Below are positions 41,193 through 49,941 of a stretch of 64,000 bases of DNA, piece after piece. A program made the position numbers and the translations under genes. The stretch is from Halanaerobium sp. MA284_MarDTE_T2. GTDB lineage: Bacteria; Bacillota; Halanaerobiia; Halanaerobiales; Halanaerobiaceae. The stretch spans positions 1-64,000 of the forward strand of contig NZ_QPJE01000007.1 of the NCBI RefSeq assembly GCF_003337245.1, written 5' to 3'. The notes under the pieces were generated by a model. It worked only from the letters and a program-made list of their open reading frames with translations, did no database searches and had not been told where the DNA came from. Numbering within the stretch: the stretch's first letter is position 1; each line of letters opens with the position of its first letter.

Positions 41193-41705
41193 TATATATC
41201 ACCTCTATAATATATTATGGTCATTTGTTCATATTTACTATATCACTTTTAACCTTCTGGTGCAAGAAAATATCATTTCTAATTCAAATCGTACATTTAA
41301 TTATGCAATTTAAGTTCTAATTTTTTTTATTTAAAAAAGTTTCCCCAAAATTTATTTTCAAGCTGCAAAAAGGGGGCTTTAGTCATCAACGAAATTTTTA
41401 GATTTATCTAAAACTCAATTCGGGTGTGAAATAGGGCACACTAATCAATGAGTCCTCCTGACTCATGATTAGCTCACTCCATCCTGCAGTTCAACCCTAT
41501 TTCTTCCTTCATTTCGTTAAGATTCATTGACTAAAAATTTCAATATTCCTGCATCTCCCCTTTTTGCAGCAGTATATAAAAAATGGGGAAAGTCCAGTCA
41601 GTATTATTATTTGATATTAAATCCTCTCTCCTTTATAATTAACAGAGAGAAATGATAATTTCAACAATGAAAGGAGATGAATGATCACAAAGTGGTCTGT
41701 TTATT
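41193..41705. other. divergent intergenic region with a MITE copy
   Basis: A 513-bp gap between divergent mrp and selU. It contains a MITE copy (41338-41597), the upstream region of mrp (41193-41337, AT-rich) and a small leader ORF before selU (41681-41719). No other gene was seen. Confidence 0.7.
41338..41597 (-). mobile_element. MITE-like palindromic element upstream of mrp and selU
   Basis: 260 bp, near identical to the copy at 31991-32253 in the same orientation. The first few terminal bases (AGG) are lost or changed (AAAAAGTTTCCCC). No target duplication is evident. It separates two divergent operons and could carry or insulate promoter signals. Confidence 0.88.
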
Positions 41706-41719
41706 ATGAAAGTAATTAA
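41681..41719 (+). CDS. possible 12-residue leader peptide before selU
   Basis: ATG at 41681 directly follows AAAGGAGATGA, the only good ribosome site in the area, and encodes MITKWSVYYESN before a TAA that lies inside the selU start region (overlap of 14 bases). The selU ATG at 41706 has no ribosome site of its own, so it may depend on coupling to this ORF. It could instead be a chance frame. Confidence 0.35.
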   Translation: MITKWSVYYESN

Positions 41720-42794
41720 ATATGAAGATACTCTTGACTTAAAAAATAAAATTTATATAGATGTCAGGACAGAAGAAGAATTTACAGAAGCAACAATTCC
41801 TTCAGCTGTCAATATTCCGCTGCTCAATTTTGAAGAACGTAAATTGATCGGTACCATGTATAAACAGGAGAGCCCCAAAAAAGCAAAACTAAAGGGAGTG
41901 GAGATAGTTGCCCCTAAGATTCCGACTCTGATTAAAAAAATAAATAATTTAAATGAAAAGTACGATAACTTAATTCTATTCTGTTCCCGCGGTGGTCTGA
42001 GAAGTGAAAGTCCGGCCAGATTTGCAGAACTTGCCGGTATAGAAGTATTTAAGTTAAAAGGAGGCTATAAAGCTTACAGAAACTATATACTTGATAGACT
42101 TGATTCTTTTGATATAAAAAACACGTTTGTTACACTGCACGGCAATACAGGTGTGGGTAAAACTAAAATTCTGCTGGAACTCGAAAAAATGGGGGAAAGT
42201 ATACTGGATCTGGAGGCTCTGGCCAATCACCGGGGATCTGCGTTCGGCAGCATCGGTCTCGGCAGCCCCTATAATCAAAAAATGTTCGATTCCTTATTAT
42301 ATGAAGACCTCAAAAAGAAAGATAAAAAGGGAGGATATATTTTCCTTGAAGCAGAAAGTAAAAGGATCGGTTATTCTATAATACCTGATATTGTACTGCA
42401 GGCAATGCAGGCTGGCCCTAAAATCCTCATTAAAGCACCGATAGAAAAAAGAGTAGAGATAATTTATGAAGAATATGTAAATGATATTATAGAAAATAAA
42501 GATAAATTTATCCACCGAGCTGAGGAATCTCTTAAAGCAATAGAAAAATATGTAGTACAAAAAGCAGGAAAAAATGTATATTCTTCCATGCTTGAAGATC
42601 TCAGACGTGGAGATTTTAAACCGCTGATTAAAAAACTGCTGCAGAAATATTATGACCCTCTTTATGCACACTCGCAGAATAAAATAGATCAATTTGCTGC
42701 AGAAGTTGAGTCTGACAATATCAGAAAAGCCGCAGAAAAAATTCTGCAGCTAGTGAATTCTACCAGTTTTCGTAATGAACACGCTCAGGCTTAA
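41706..42794 (+). CDS. selU: tRNA 2-selenouridine synthase
   Basis: Replaces sulfur by selenium in the wobble 2-thiouridine of tRNAs for Lys, Glu and Gln (MnmH). The N-terminal rhodanese domain has YIDVRTEEEFTEATIPSAVN and the catalytic LILFCSRGGLRSESPARFAE (cysteine near residue 97). The C-terminal P-loop domain has TLHGNTGVGKTKILLELE, ANHRGSAFGSIGLG and FLEAESKRIGY, matching SelU. 362 residues is normal. A selenophosphate supplier (SelD) is not in the window. Its 3' end overlaps the convergent nitroreductase gene by 35 bases. Confidence 0.92.
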   Translation: MKVIKYEDTLDLKNKIYIDVRTEEEFTEATIPSAVNIPLLNFEERKLIGTMYKQESPKKAKLKGVEIVAPKIPTLIKKINNLNEKYDNLILFCSRGGLRSESPARFAELAGIEVFKLKGGYKAYRNYILDRLDSFDIKNTFVTLHGNTGVGKTKILLELEKMGESILDLEALANHRGSAFGSIGLGSPYNQKMFDSLLYEDLKKKDKKGGYIFLEAESKRIGYSIIPDIVLQAMQAGPKILIKAPIEKRVEIIYEEYVNDIIENKDKFIHRAEESLKAIEKYVVQKAGKNVYSSMLEDLRRGDFKPLIKKLLQKYYDPLYAHSQNKIDQFAAEVESDNIRKAAEKILQLVNSTSFRNEHAQA

Positions 42795-43260
42795 ATCGAT
42801 CTGACTCAGGTTTATCTCCAGCTGGATACCCTACTGATATTATTGATAAAGGCACTACATTTTCTGGAAGTTCCAAAAATTCTTTAATATCCTTAACTCT
42901 TTTTTCGGCAGGATATACTCCCAGCCATACAGCACCAAGATCAAGATTAACTGCTTCCAGCAGAATATTTTCTGCTGCTGCAGAACAGTCCTGTACCCAG
43001 AAGCCTTCGTATTTCTGTTCATTTAGATCTGCACAAACTGCAACTGCCAGTGGAGCTTCTTTCAGCATAGATGCATATGGATGAATCTCTGACAGCCTGT
43101 CCAAATGTTTCCTATCTTTTATCACTATAAAATGCCAGGGCTGTTCATTACCTGCTGATGGTGCAGCCATTCCTGCCTTTAAAAGTTTTTCGACCTTCTC
43201 ATCTTCTACTTCTTTATCAAGATATTGTCTTATACTTCTCCTTTTAAAAATTTCATCCAT
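42760..43260 (-). CDS. nitroreductase-family FMN protein (short)
   Basis: A 166-residue member of the nitroreductase/BluB-like superfamily. IFKRRSIRQYLDKEVEDEKV at the N-terminus holds the FMN-phosphate RRS(I)R motif, AAPSAGNEQPWHFIVIKDR is the next FMN segment, and AVNLDLGAVWLGVYPAEKR with ISVGYPAGDK closes the site. It reduces nitro- or quinone-like compounds with NAD(P)H; the natural substrate is unknown. ATG 43260 follows GAAGGAGG; the longer frame has no support. The gene is convergent with selU. Confidence 0.88.
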   Translation of the reverse strand: MDEIFKRRSIRQYLDKEVEDEKVEKLLKAGMAAPSAGNEQPWHFIVIKDRKHLDRLSEIHPYASMLKEAPLAVAVCADLNEQKYEGFWVQDCSAAAENILLEAVNLDLGAVWLGVYPAEKRVKDIKEFLELPENVVPLSIISVGYPAGDKPESDRFKPERVHYENW

Positions 43261-43304
43261 AATTAATTCCTCCTTCAAAAATAATTATAATATATTTTTA
43301 ACTT

Positions 43305-43335
43305 TAAAAAAAGCCCCCGGCCAAAAAAACCGAGG
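43305..43335 (-). terminator. rho-independent terminator of the first SNF symporter gene
   Basis: On the minus strand CCTCGG pairs with CCGGGG (one G-U) around a T-rich loop, then GC and a run of seven T. It lies ~80 bases past the stop codon at 43416. Confidence 0.78.
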
Positions 43336-43415
43336 ACCTGATATATTTATTATTATAATTTCTCTTTAACTACTGATTAATTTTTAATAATTTAATGTTC
43401 TAATCTTATTTAAAA

Positions 43416-44891
43416 TTAAATTTCGTTCTGACTTTTACCGGAAATAAATACTGCAACAACAACAAGTAATGCTGCAACTCCCCATCCAAAAACAACAAGT
43501 TCACTTGTTGGGTAGCCGCCATAAGCATTGCTGAATTCTGAAATAGTATTCTGAATCAGACCATAACCGATAAATAGTGGTGCTACAATCTTTATCATAG
43601 CTGTCCAGCTCCTACCGACATGCATATCAGTGCTTTCATTCATATTATCTTTAATTACATTAAGATCAAATGCATAACTTAATACGAGCATTTCAACAAA
43701 ACCTACTGTAAGCAGACCAAAGATATTGACAAAATGGTCAACTATATCTAAAATAGCCAGTCCACCCTGTGTAGTCATCGGCACTCCTAAGATAAATCCA
43801 ATAATAGCAACAATTGTAATGGCTTTTTTGCGGCTGAGGCTGAAGTTGTCAATTAAAGAAGACACAACAGACTCAATAAGCGAAATACTTGATGAAAGTC
43901 CGGCAATTGTCAGTGACAGGAAAAATGCAAATCCAAACAGCTGCGGCAGTCCTGGTAAAAGATTAATCGCTTTTGGAAATGCTATAAATGCCAGTCCTAT
44001 TCCAGATGTTGCAACATCCTGTATTGCAACTCCCTGCTGATAGGCCATATATCCTAAAATACCGAAAACACCAAACCCTACTACAATACTGAATATACTG
44101 TTTGCTACACCGGCAATAATACCATTTTTAACTACATCTGATTTTTTGGGAAGATAACTGGAATAAGCTATCATAATCCCAAAACCTAAACTTAAAGTAA
44201 AGAAGATCTGACCATAGGCACCAACCCAGATATTAAAATCCGTTATTTTGGAAAAATCAGGTGTGATAAAAGCTTTAATTCCTTCCATCGCTCCAGGTAA
44301 TGTAACACCTCTGGCAACAATTATAAGTATCATTAATGCTAATAAGGGCATAAAAATTTTGCTGGCCTTCTCTATACCTTTTTCTATTCCACCAGCAATG
44401 ATTAAATAATTGACCAACCATACTATAAGCAGTGCAAAGAAAATATGCCACTGCATACCACCAAAAGTAAATGCACTTCCTGAAAAACCTAAAAAATCAC
44501 CAAAGAAAAATGCTTCTGGATCAGCAGTCCAGCCTAAAGAAAAAGATTCTAAAACAAATAATAAACTCCATGCTATAATAACAATATAATATACTACTAC
44601 GGTAAATGCTACCAGTACTGACCACCAGCCGACCCATTCAAATTTCTCACCTACTTTGCGAAAAGAACTTGGTGCCGAATTTCTGGTAAAAAATCCAAAT
44701 CCCATTTCAAGTAATAAAAGCGGTATTCCGGCAGTTAAAAGAGCAAAAATATAAGGAAATAAAAATGCTCCACCACCATTTTCGTAAGCCTGATAAGAAA
44801 AACGCCAGATATTACCCAAACCAACAGCTGAACCTATTGTTGCTAAAATAAAACCAAGCCTACTACCCCATTCATCTCTCTGTTTTTCCAT
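43416..44891 (-). CDS. sodium-dependent transporter of the SNF (neurotransmitter:sodium symporter) family
   Basis: A membrane symporter with ~12 helices and 491 residues. The sodium-site region is WGSRLGFILATIGSAVGLGN followed by IWRFSYQAYENGGGAFLFPY, the LeuT signature. AGLSSSISLIESVVSSLIDN is the TM8 sodium-binding segment. Substrate is probably an amino acid but cannot be specified. ATG 44891 follows GGAGAGAGAAA; the extension to 44912 would include the ribosome site. A second SNF gene is at 46343, and with putP this indicates a Na+-driven uptake economy, common in salt-adapted anaerobes. Confidence 0.92.
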   Translation of the reverse strand: MEKQRDEWGSRLGFILATIGSAVGLGNIWRFSYQAYENGGGAFLFPYIFALLTAGIPLLLLEMGFGFFTRNSAPSSFRKVGEKFEWVGWWSVLVAFTVVVYYIVIIAWSLLFVLESFSLGWTADPEAFFFGDFLGFSGSAFTFGGMQWHIFFALLIVWLVNYLIIAGGIEKGIEKASKIFMPLLALMILIIVARGVTLPGAMEGIKAFITPDFSKITDFNIWVGAYGQIFFTLSLGFGIMIAYSSYLPKKSDVVKNGIIAGVANSIFSIVVGFGVFGILGYMAYQQGVAIQDVATSGIGLAFIAFPKAINLLPGLPQLFGFAFFLSLTIAGLSSSISLIESVVSSLIDNFSLSRKKAITIVAIIGFILGVPMTTQGGLAILDIVDHFVNIFGLLTVGFVEMLVLSYAFDLNVIKDNMNESTDMHVGRSWTAMIKIVAPLFIGYGLIQNTISEFSNAYGGYPTSELVVFGWGVAALLVVVAVFISGKSQNEI

Positions 44892-45077
44892 TTTCTCTCT
44901 CCTCCTTAACATCTTTTCTAAAAATTACCCGAATTTATGCTCTCTTCTTCCTGCTAAAAAAATTCAGGTTGTAAGTATTATACCAAATAAGGTAAATAAT
45001 TTCCAGAAAAACCACAAAATAATTTCTTTCTTTTGTTAAAATTCTGATAACTGCATATTTTCGCAAAGTAATTTTTA

Positions 45078-45974
45078 TTACACTGATGATTTAATCCAAT
45101 AAAGTTTATTGTCTTTTATAATTGATTCTAGTTCCCCCTCACCGGCCAATTTAGAAACAAAAGCATTTACAGTCGTTTTTAAAAGAAAGTATTTCTGCAT
45201 TGAATTTATTTTTATCTTCCGATCTTCAACAACAGCTGCAAAAAGTTCTGCCTCTTCTTTTTTTGTTTTAAGAATATTGCAGATCAAATCTTCCATCTTT
45301 TTAAAAAAATCTAAGTTTAAGCGGCATACCTCAGCTGGATTCTTTAGCAGTTCTCCATGACCTGGCAGATAGTAATCAAAATCACTTTCAACTAAATAAT
45401 TTAAAGTTTTTACTGCTGAAGCTATATCTGCATAATAAGGTATGCCGTGTTTTTTTATAATATCCTCTTCTACATAGGAATCAGCTGTAAAAATTACATT
45501 TTGACAGACTACACCTATCTGATGTAAACTGTGTCCTGCCAGTGAAACAAATTCTATTTCTATGCCATCAATATTTATCCTTTCTCCTGCTGAAATTCTG
45601 CGGTCAACTCTGGATGGTTCTGCTTTTAGAAATTTGCTGCACAGTTCTGGTGGTGGGTATGCTCCCCCAAAAAAATATGCAGGTTCATATTCAGGGAATT
45701 CAAGCAGATGTGCCTCTCCACGAGGAGCCCATACCTGAAGATCTGTTTTTTCTATCAGGTGGGCATTACCTCCATAGTGATCTGCATGTCCGTGTGTATT
45801 TATTATAATATCTGCTGTTAAATTGTTTTTGCTTAAAACTCTTAAAATCTTATTAGCAGTAGATTTATCCAGGCCACTGTCAATTAAAATTGTATGGTTT
45901 TTAGTTTTAATAAGTCCAATATTAACTCGATCAGATAAAAATGAAACATTTTCTGTTATTTCACAGTATTTCAC
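45078..45974 (-). CDS. metallo-beta-lactamase-fold hydrolase
   Basis: A 298-residue MBL-fold protein. NTHGHADHYGGNAHL (about residues 58-72) is the HxHxDH metal motif; GHSLHQIGVVCQNVIFTADS and YLPGHGELLKN give the later histidine and aspartate ligands. The N-terminus VKYCEITENVSFLSDRVNIG resembles glyoxalase-II/flavodiiron-type MBL subfamilies. The C-terminal ~70 residues form a helical domain of unknown role. GTG 45974 is chosen because GGAGG stands 8 bases upstream and the longer frame includes it. The reaction (thioester or other hydrolysis) is unknown. Confidence 0.85.
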   Translation of the reverse strand: MKYCEITENVSFLSDRVNIGLIKTKNHTILIDSGLDKSTANKILRVLSKNNLTADIIINTHGHADHYGGNAHLIEKTDLQVWAPRGEAHLLEFPEYEPAYFFGGAYPPPELCSKFLKAEPSRVDRRISAGERINIDGIEIEFVSLAGHSLHQIGVVCQNVIFTADSYVEEDIIKKHGIPYYADIASAVKTLNYLVESDFDYYLPGHGELLKNPAEVCRLNLDFFKKMEDLICNILKTKKEEAELFAAVVEDRKIKINSMQKYFLLKTTVNAFVSKLAGEGELESIIKDNKLYWIKSSV

Positions 45975-46113
45975 AGCTATTACCTCCATTATTATAGTAA
46001 TTGTTTTTAATTTTTTATTATTCAATAATCTTTTTAATATTATAACAGATATTCTGCAGGCTTAGCAAAAATATATAATAATTATTCTTCAAAAATATTT
46101 TTAAATTATATTT

Positions 46114-46188
46114 GATATGTCCACAAAAAAGATATTTGCGAAAAATGAATTAGAGACGCAAATACCCTTTTTGTGGGAGAACCATATC
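46114..46188. repeat. imperfect 75-bp inverted repeat
   Basis: GATATG/CATATC at the ends, CCACAAAAA/TTTTTGTGG next, then ATATTTGCG/CGCAAATA around a ~16-base loop. No T-run follows, so it is not a normal terminator. It may be a small palindromic mobile remnant. Confidence 0.7.
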
Positions 46189-46271
46189 TTAAATCAAAAT
46201 AATTTTCAGAAAAATTATTGTAGAATAAAAATAGGAAGAATTTTGGGGAAACTCCATTTAATAAAAGGAAA

Positions 46272-46300
46272 TTGATGATTTAACAATAATATGGTAAAAT
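46272..46300 (+). promoter_or_regulatory. probable promoter of the second SNF gene
   Basis: -35 TTGATG (46272-46277), 17-base spacer, -10 TAAAAT (46295-46300), 42 bases upstream of the start codon. Confidence 0.5.
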
Positions 46301-46342
46301 AATAACAATTTAATAAAGATTAAAAAGTTAAAGGGAGGTATA

Positions 46343-47674
46343 ATGGTGGAGAGAGAAAATTGGACGTCAAAGTTTGGATTTATACTGGCAGCTTCTGGAT
46401 CTGCTATCGGTCTGGGGAATATCTGGCGGTTCCCATATATTACCGGTACAAATGGAGGAGCAGCTTTTTTATTAATTTATATTACAGCAATAATATTAAT
46501 CGGTTATCCAGTTCTAATCTCTGAAATGGCAATAGGCAGAAAAACTGCCAGAAATCCTATTGGTGCTTTTAAAAAACTTGCCCCTGATACACCATGGTGG
46601 CTTGTAGGAGCTTTAGGTGTTCTTTCTGGTTTTGTTATTTTAAGTTATTATTCTGTTGTTGCCGGCTGGGGTATGTCATATGCTGTTAAATCTATTGGTG
46701 GTTTTGCAGATGGAACTGATTTTGCAGCACTTTTTGGCAGCCATATTTCCAGTACATTTTCCCCTATTTTCTGGCATGCTGCATTTATGTTTCTGACAGT
46801 TGCTGTTATTGGTGCTGGTATTGTTAACGGGATTCAGAAAGTAGTAAAAGTACTGATGCCTATGCTGTTTTTAATTACATTTTTACTTATTTTCCGCTCT
46901 CTTACTTTAGAAGGAGCATTAAAAGGACTGATTTTTTATCTTAAACCTGATCTGAGTGCTGTTAATCTGCAGACATTTGTTGATGCGATTTCTCAGGCTT
47001 TCTTTACACTGAGCCTAGGTATGGGAGCCATTATTACTTATGGAAGTTATTTGAGTGAAAATGACAACATAAATGAAAGTGCTGGCTATGTTATGTTTTT
47101 CGATACAGCTGTGGCTTTTTTAGCCGGTTTTGCTATCTTCCCGGCTGTTTTTGCACTTGGCTTTGATCCTGCCGCTGGCCCGGGACTTACATTTATTACT
47201 CTCCCGGCTGTTTTTGCAAAAATGCCGTTGGGGGCACTTTTTTCTTTTCTCTTTTTTATACTGCTGACAATAGCTGCCCTTACATCTTCTATTTCTATGC
47301 TGGAAGTGGTTGTTGCATTTCTGGTAGATGAATACGGCTGGAACAGAAAAAAAGCCTCCTATTTTATGGGTTTTTTAATCTTCTTTGTTGGATTACCTCC
47401 ACTGCTCGGCTACAGTTCTTTTTCTAATTTTAGATTTTTGGGTATGGATGTACTTGATACTTATGACTGGTTTTCAAATGTTATTTTTCTACCTACAGGT
47501 GGTCTCTTAACTGCCATATTTGTGGGTTACTACTGGGGAAGTACAAATGCAGTTGAAGAAGCGAACAAAAATAGCAGTTTTAAAATTGGAAAAAGCTACA
47601 GATTTTTAATCAAATATATTGTACCTGCTGCTATAATTATCATAATTACTCTCAGTTTGATAAACAGTATTTAA
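46343..47674 (+). CDS. sodium-dependent transporter of the SNF family (second)
   Basis: A 443-residue membrane symporter. FGFILAASGSAIGLGNIWRF and PYITGTNGGAAFLL form the sodium/substrate site; AISQAFFTLSLGMGAIITYG is the TM6 segment and ALTSSISMLEVVVAFLVDEY the TM8 segment. It is shorter than the paralogue at 43416 and appears to have 11 helices, as many bacterial NSS proteins do. Substrate probably an amino acid. ATG 46343 (or GTG 46346) follows GGGAGGTATA. Apparently monocistronic. Confidence 0.92.
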   Translation: MVERENWTSKFGFILAASGSAIGLGNIWRFPYITGTNGGAAFLLIYITAIILIGYPVLISEMAIGRKTARNPIGAFKKLAPDTPWWLVGALGVLSGFVILSYYSVVAGWGMSYAVKSIGGFADGTDFAALFGSHISSTFSPIFWHAAFMFLTVAVIGAGIVNGIQKVVKVLMPMLFLITFLLIFRSLTLEGALKGLIFYLKPDLSAVNLQTFVDAISQAFFTLSLGMGAIITYGSYLSENDNINESAGYVMFFDTAVAFLAGFAIFPAVFALGFDPAAGPGLTFITLPAVFAKMPLGALFSFLFFILLTIAALTSSISMLEVVVAFLVDEYGWNRKKASYFMGFLIFFVGLPPLLGYSSFSNFRFLGMDVLDTYDWFSNVIFLPTGGLLTAIFVGYYWGSTNAVEEANKNSSFKIGKSYRFLIKYIVPAAIIIIITLSLINSI

Positions 47675-47754
47675 ATTAATTATATTACCCATATTATTTT
47701 TCAGATGTAATTCTAACACTAATTTAGTTTACTTACTTTTCAGGAGGAATTAAA

Positions 47755-48921
47755 TTGCAGACAGACAAAAACAATTTATGCATTCACTATGATAAATGTG
47801 GTGGATGCTCTATTCAGCATATTGATTATAAAACTCAACTTGAACAGAAAGAAGAAATGCTTTTAGAAATATTTGAAGACAATCATCTGGGCACTGAAAA
47901 CTATGAAGAAATTATTCCAAGTCCGGAGATATTTGAATATAGAAATAACATGGAATTCAGCTTTGGAGATTTGAAAAAAGGTGGAATTCTGCAGCTGGGA
48001 ATGCATCCAAAAGGAAAACGCTTTGATGTCATAACAGTTGATAACTGCCTTCTGGTTGATAATGATTTTAGAATTATACTAAAAACTATATTGGATTACT
48101 GCAGAGAGCATGATTTTAAAAAATATCATATTAAAACCAGAAAAGGTTTTTTGAGAAATTTAGTTATCCGCAAAGGAATAAATACCGGGGAAGTAATTGT
48201 TAATTTAATTACCACTTCACAAAACTCTCATTATTTTACTGAACTGTCAGATGAGCTTTATAATTTAGAATATAAGGGAAAGATAGTTGGATTTATTCAG
48301 ACAATTAATGACAATTTTTCTGACACTGTTGTTTCAGAAAAAGAAACAGTGTACAGGGGAAAAAATTATTTTTACGACAAACTTTTAGGACTGAAGTTTA
48401 AAATAAACTCCCTTTCCTTTTTTCAGACAAACACACTTGGTGCCGAAAAGCTCTATTCTGAAGCACAAAAATATGTGGGCAGTTCAAAAGGGAAAAATGT
48501 TTTTGACCTTTACTGTGGAACCGGAACTATTTCACAGGTAATTGCTTCAGAAGCAGACAATATCTTTGGTATTGAAATTGATAAAGAGGCTGTCAAAATG
48601 GCAGAAGAAAATGCAGCTCTAAATAATATAGAAAACTGCCGCTATATTGCTGGAGATGTTTTAGAAAAAGTTGAAGAGATAAATATCAAAGGAGATCTGA
48701 TTATTATTGACCCTCCCAGACCGGGTATAAACCCAAAAGCTCTGGGAAAGATCATATCTCTTAATACTCCAGAAATTTTATATATATCCTGTAATCCAAA
48801 AAGTCTGGCCAGAGATTTAACAGAACTTATTTTTGCTGGCTATAAAATAAAATCTTTCAAAGCAGTTGATATGTTTCCACATACAAAACATCTTGAAACA
48901 ATAGTTTATCTCAAAAAATAA
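47755..48921 (+). CDS. RlmD/TrmA-family RNA (uracil-5-)-methyltransferase
   Basis: A SAM-dependent m5U methyltransferase acting on rRNA or tRNA. The N-terminal CIHYDKCGGCSIQHIDY plus a later cysteine resembles the [4Fe-4S] site of RumA. The SAM-binding region is NVFDLYCGTGTISQVIAS; LIIIDPPRPGINPKAL and LYISCNPKSLARDL hold the catalytic cysteine. 388 residues: the N-terminal TRAM RNA-binding domain of typical RlmD is missing, an uncommon but known short form. Target base is therefore uncertain. TTG at 47755 follows CAGGAGGAATTAAA. Confidence 0.88.
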   Translation: MQTDKNNLCIHYDKCGGCSIQHIDYKTQLEQKEEMLLEIFEDNHLGTENYEEIIPSPEIFEYRNNMEFSFGDLKKGGILQLGMHPKGKRFDVITVDNCLLVDNDFRIILKTILDYCREHDFKKYHIKTRKGFLRNLVIRKGINTGEVIVNLITTSQNSHYFTELSDELYNLEYKGKIVGFIQTINDNFSDTVVSEKETVYRGKNYFYDKLLGLKFKINSLSFFQTNTLGAEKLYSEAQKYVGSSKGKNVFDLYCGTGTISQVIASEADNIFGIEIDKEAVKMAEENAALNNIENCRYIAGDVLEKVEEINIKGDLIIIDPPRPGINPKALGKIISLNTPEILYISCNPKSLARDLTELIFAGYKIKSFKAVDMFPHTKHLETIVYLKK

Positions 48922-49115
48922 AATTGATTTAATAAATACTTTCAATACACCTTCAATTTTTGTATTACTGTTCAATAGAAAACAGCAATTTGTTTTCATT
49001 TAATCTGCAGTTGATTTGAGTGGATCTTACATTATGATTCTCTATAACCTAAAACCTGTTTAACTATAATCTAAAATAATATGGTTTACAAGATAATCTG
49101 TATTCGCATAATCTA

Positions 49116-49145
49116 AATATACTTCAGTACAGGCTGAAGTATATT
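49116..49145. repeat. perfect 12-bp hairpin
   Basis: AATATACTTCAG and CTGAAGTATATT with a 6-base loop. No clear T-run on either side, so its role as a terminator of the converging genes is uncertain. Confidence 0.6.
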
Positions 49146-49156
49146 AAAAATAATAA

Positions 49157-49209
49157 AGGAGTTTCCCTCTGCCGCATTAAAGGCAGAATATCTGCAGGGA
49201 AACTCCTTG
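49157..49209 (-). terminator. cruciform with MITE-like ends, possible terminator
   Basis: The outer arms AAGGAGTTTCCC and GGGAAACTCCTT enclose an inner CTGCC/GGCAG stem. The ends equal the MITE terminal repeat (GGAGTTTCCC), so it may be a minimal derivative. On the minus strand it is followed by TTTATTATTTTT and could end the mgtE-nitroreductase transcript. Confidence 0.5.
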
Positions 49210-49278
49210 AATATTATTATATGATATGCTCACAAATACTTTTTTGTTGTAAAAAATTATATAGATTAGTTGATAATT

Positions 49279-49914
49279 TTACTTAATCCAGGTTACAACT
49301 TCAGATAGATTCTTTCTTTTGGGAGAACTCACTTCTTCAGCCGGAACACCAAGAGGTGTAATTAAGGCCAGATAATATTTATCTTTATCTATACCCAGAT
49401 ATGATTGAATCTCCAAAGCTGCATAATTCTGACTTGTCATCCAGCAGGTTCCATAACCCATATCTGCTGCTTTTAACATAAAATTTTCTGCAGCAGCCCC
49501 TATATTCTGAATCCCTGGATCTGCTTTAAACAAAGCTTTTATTTCAGATTCAGATGAACCTGCTTTTTCCATAATATCCAGTCCTGTCACCGGATAATCT
49601 GAAGCAAAAATTAATACAAGCACCGGTGCCTCTTTAAAATGAGTACTGAATTTTAAATATTTTTTAAAATTATTTTTTAAATCCTCATCTTTTATAGCAG
49701 CTCTTAACTTATTATTTTTAACTGAAATAATTTCAGCTATATCATTTATCTTTTCACTATTTTTAACAATTACAAAATGCCAGTTCTGAATATTTTTGCC
49801 GGAAGGTGCTTTTACTGCTGCCTTCAGCATTTCTTCGATATCCTTATCCGGGACATCATCATCTGTAAATTTTCTCACACTACAGCGTTTGTCGAAAATA
49901 TCTTTTTTTTCCAT
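49279..49914 (-). CDS. nitroreductase-family protein (second)
   Basis: A 211-residue FMN-dependent nitroreductase homologue. DIFDKRCSVRKFTDDDVPDK gives the FMN-phosphate RCSVR-type motif (cysteine replaces the more usual arginine/arginine pair); KAPSGKNIQNWHFVIVKNSE and AADMGYGTCWMTSQNY follow, with LITPLGVPAEE at the end. Natural substrate unknown. ATG 49914 follows GGAGGTTGATTTAATT. It lies downstream of mgtE on the same strand by 27 bases. Confidence 0.86.
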   Translation of the reverse strand: MEKKDIFDKRCSVRKFTDDDVPDKDIEEMLKAAVKAPSGKNIQNWHFVIVKNSEKINDIAEIISVKNNKLRAAIKDEDLKNNFKKYLKFSTHFKEAPVLVLIFASDYPVTGLDIMEKAGSSESEIKALFKADPGIQNIGAAAENFMLKAADMGYGTCWMTSQNYAALEIQSYLGIDKDKYYLALITPLGVPAEEVSSPKRKNLSEVVTWIK

Positions 49915-49941
49915 AATTAAATCAACCTCCATTATAATAGT

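Larger units (their letters stand above)
46026..46342. other. divergent intergenic region with inverted repeat
   Basis: A 317-bp gap between the MBL-fold gene and the second SNF gene. It holds a long inverted repeat (46114-46188), a short MITE-end fragment (TTTTGGGGAAACTCC at ~46240) and a promoter for the SNF gene. Confidence 0.65.
48922..49278. other. convergent intergenic region with hairpins
   Basis: A 357-bp gap between convergent genes. It holds a perfect 12-bp stem hairpin at 49116-49145 and a cruciform at 49157-49209. Nothing else was recognised. Confidence 0.6.
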
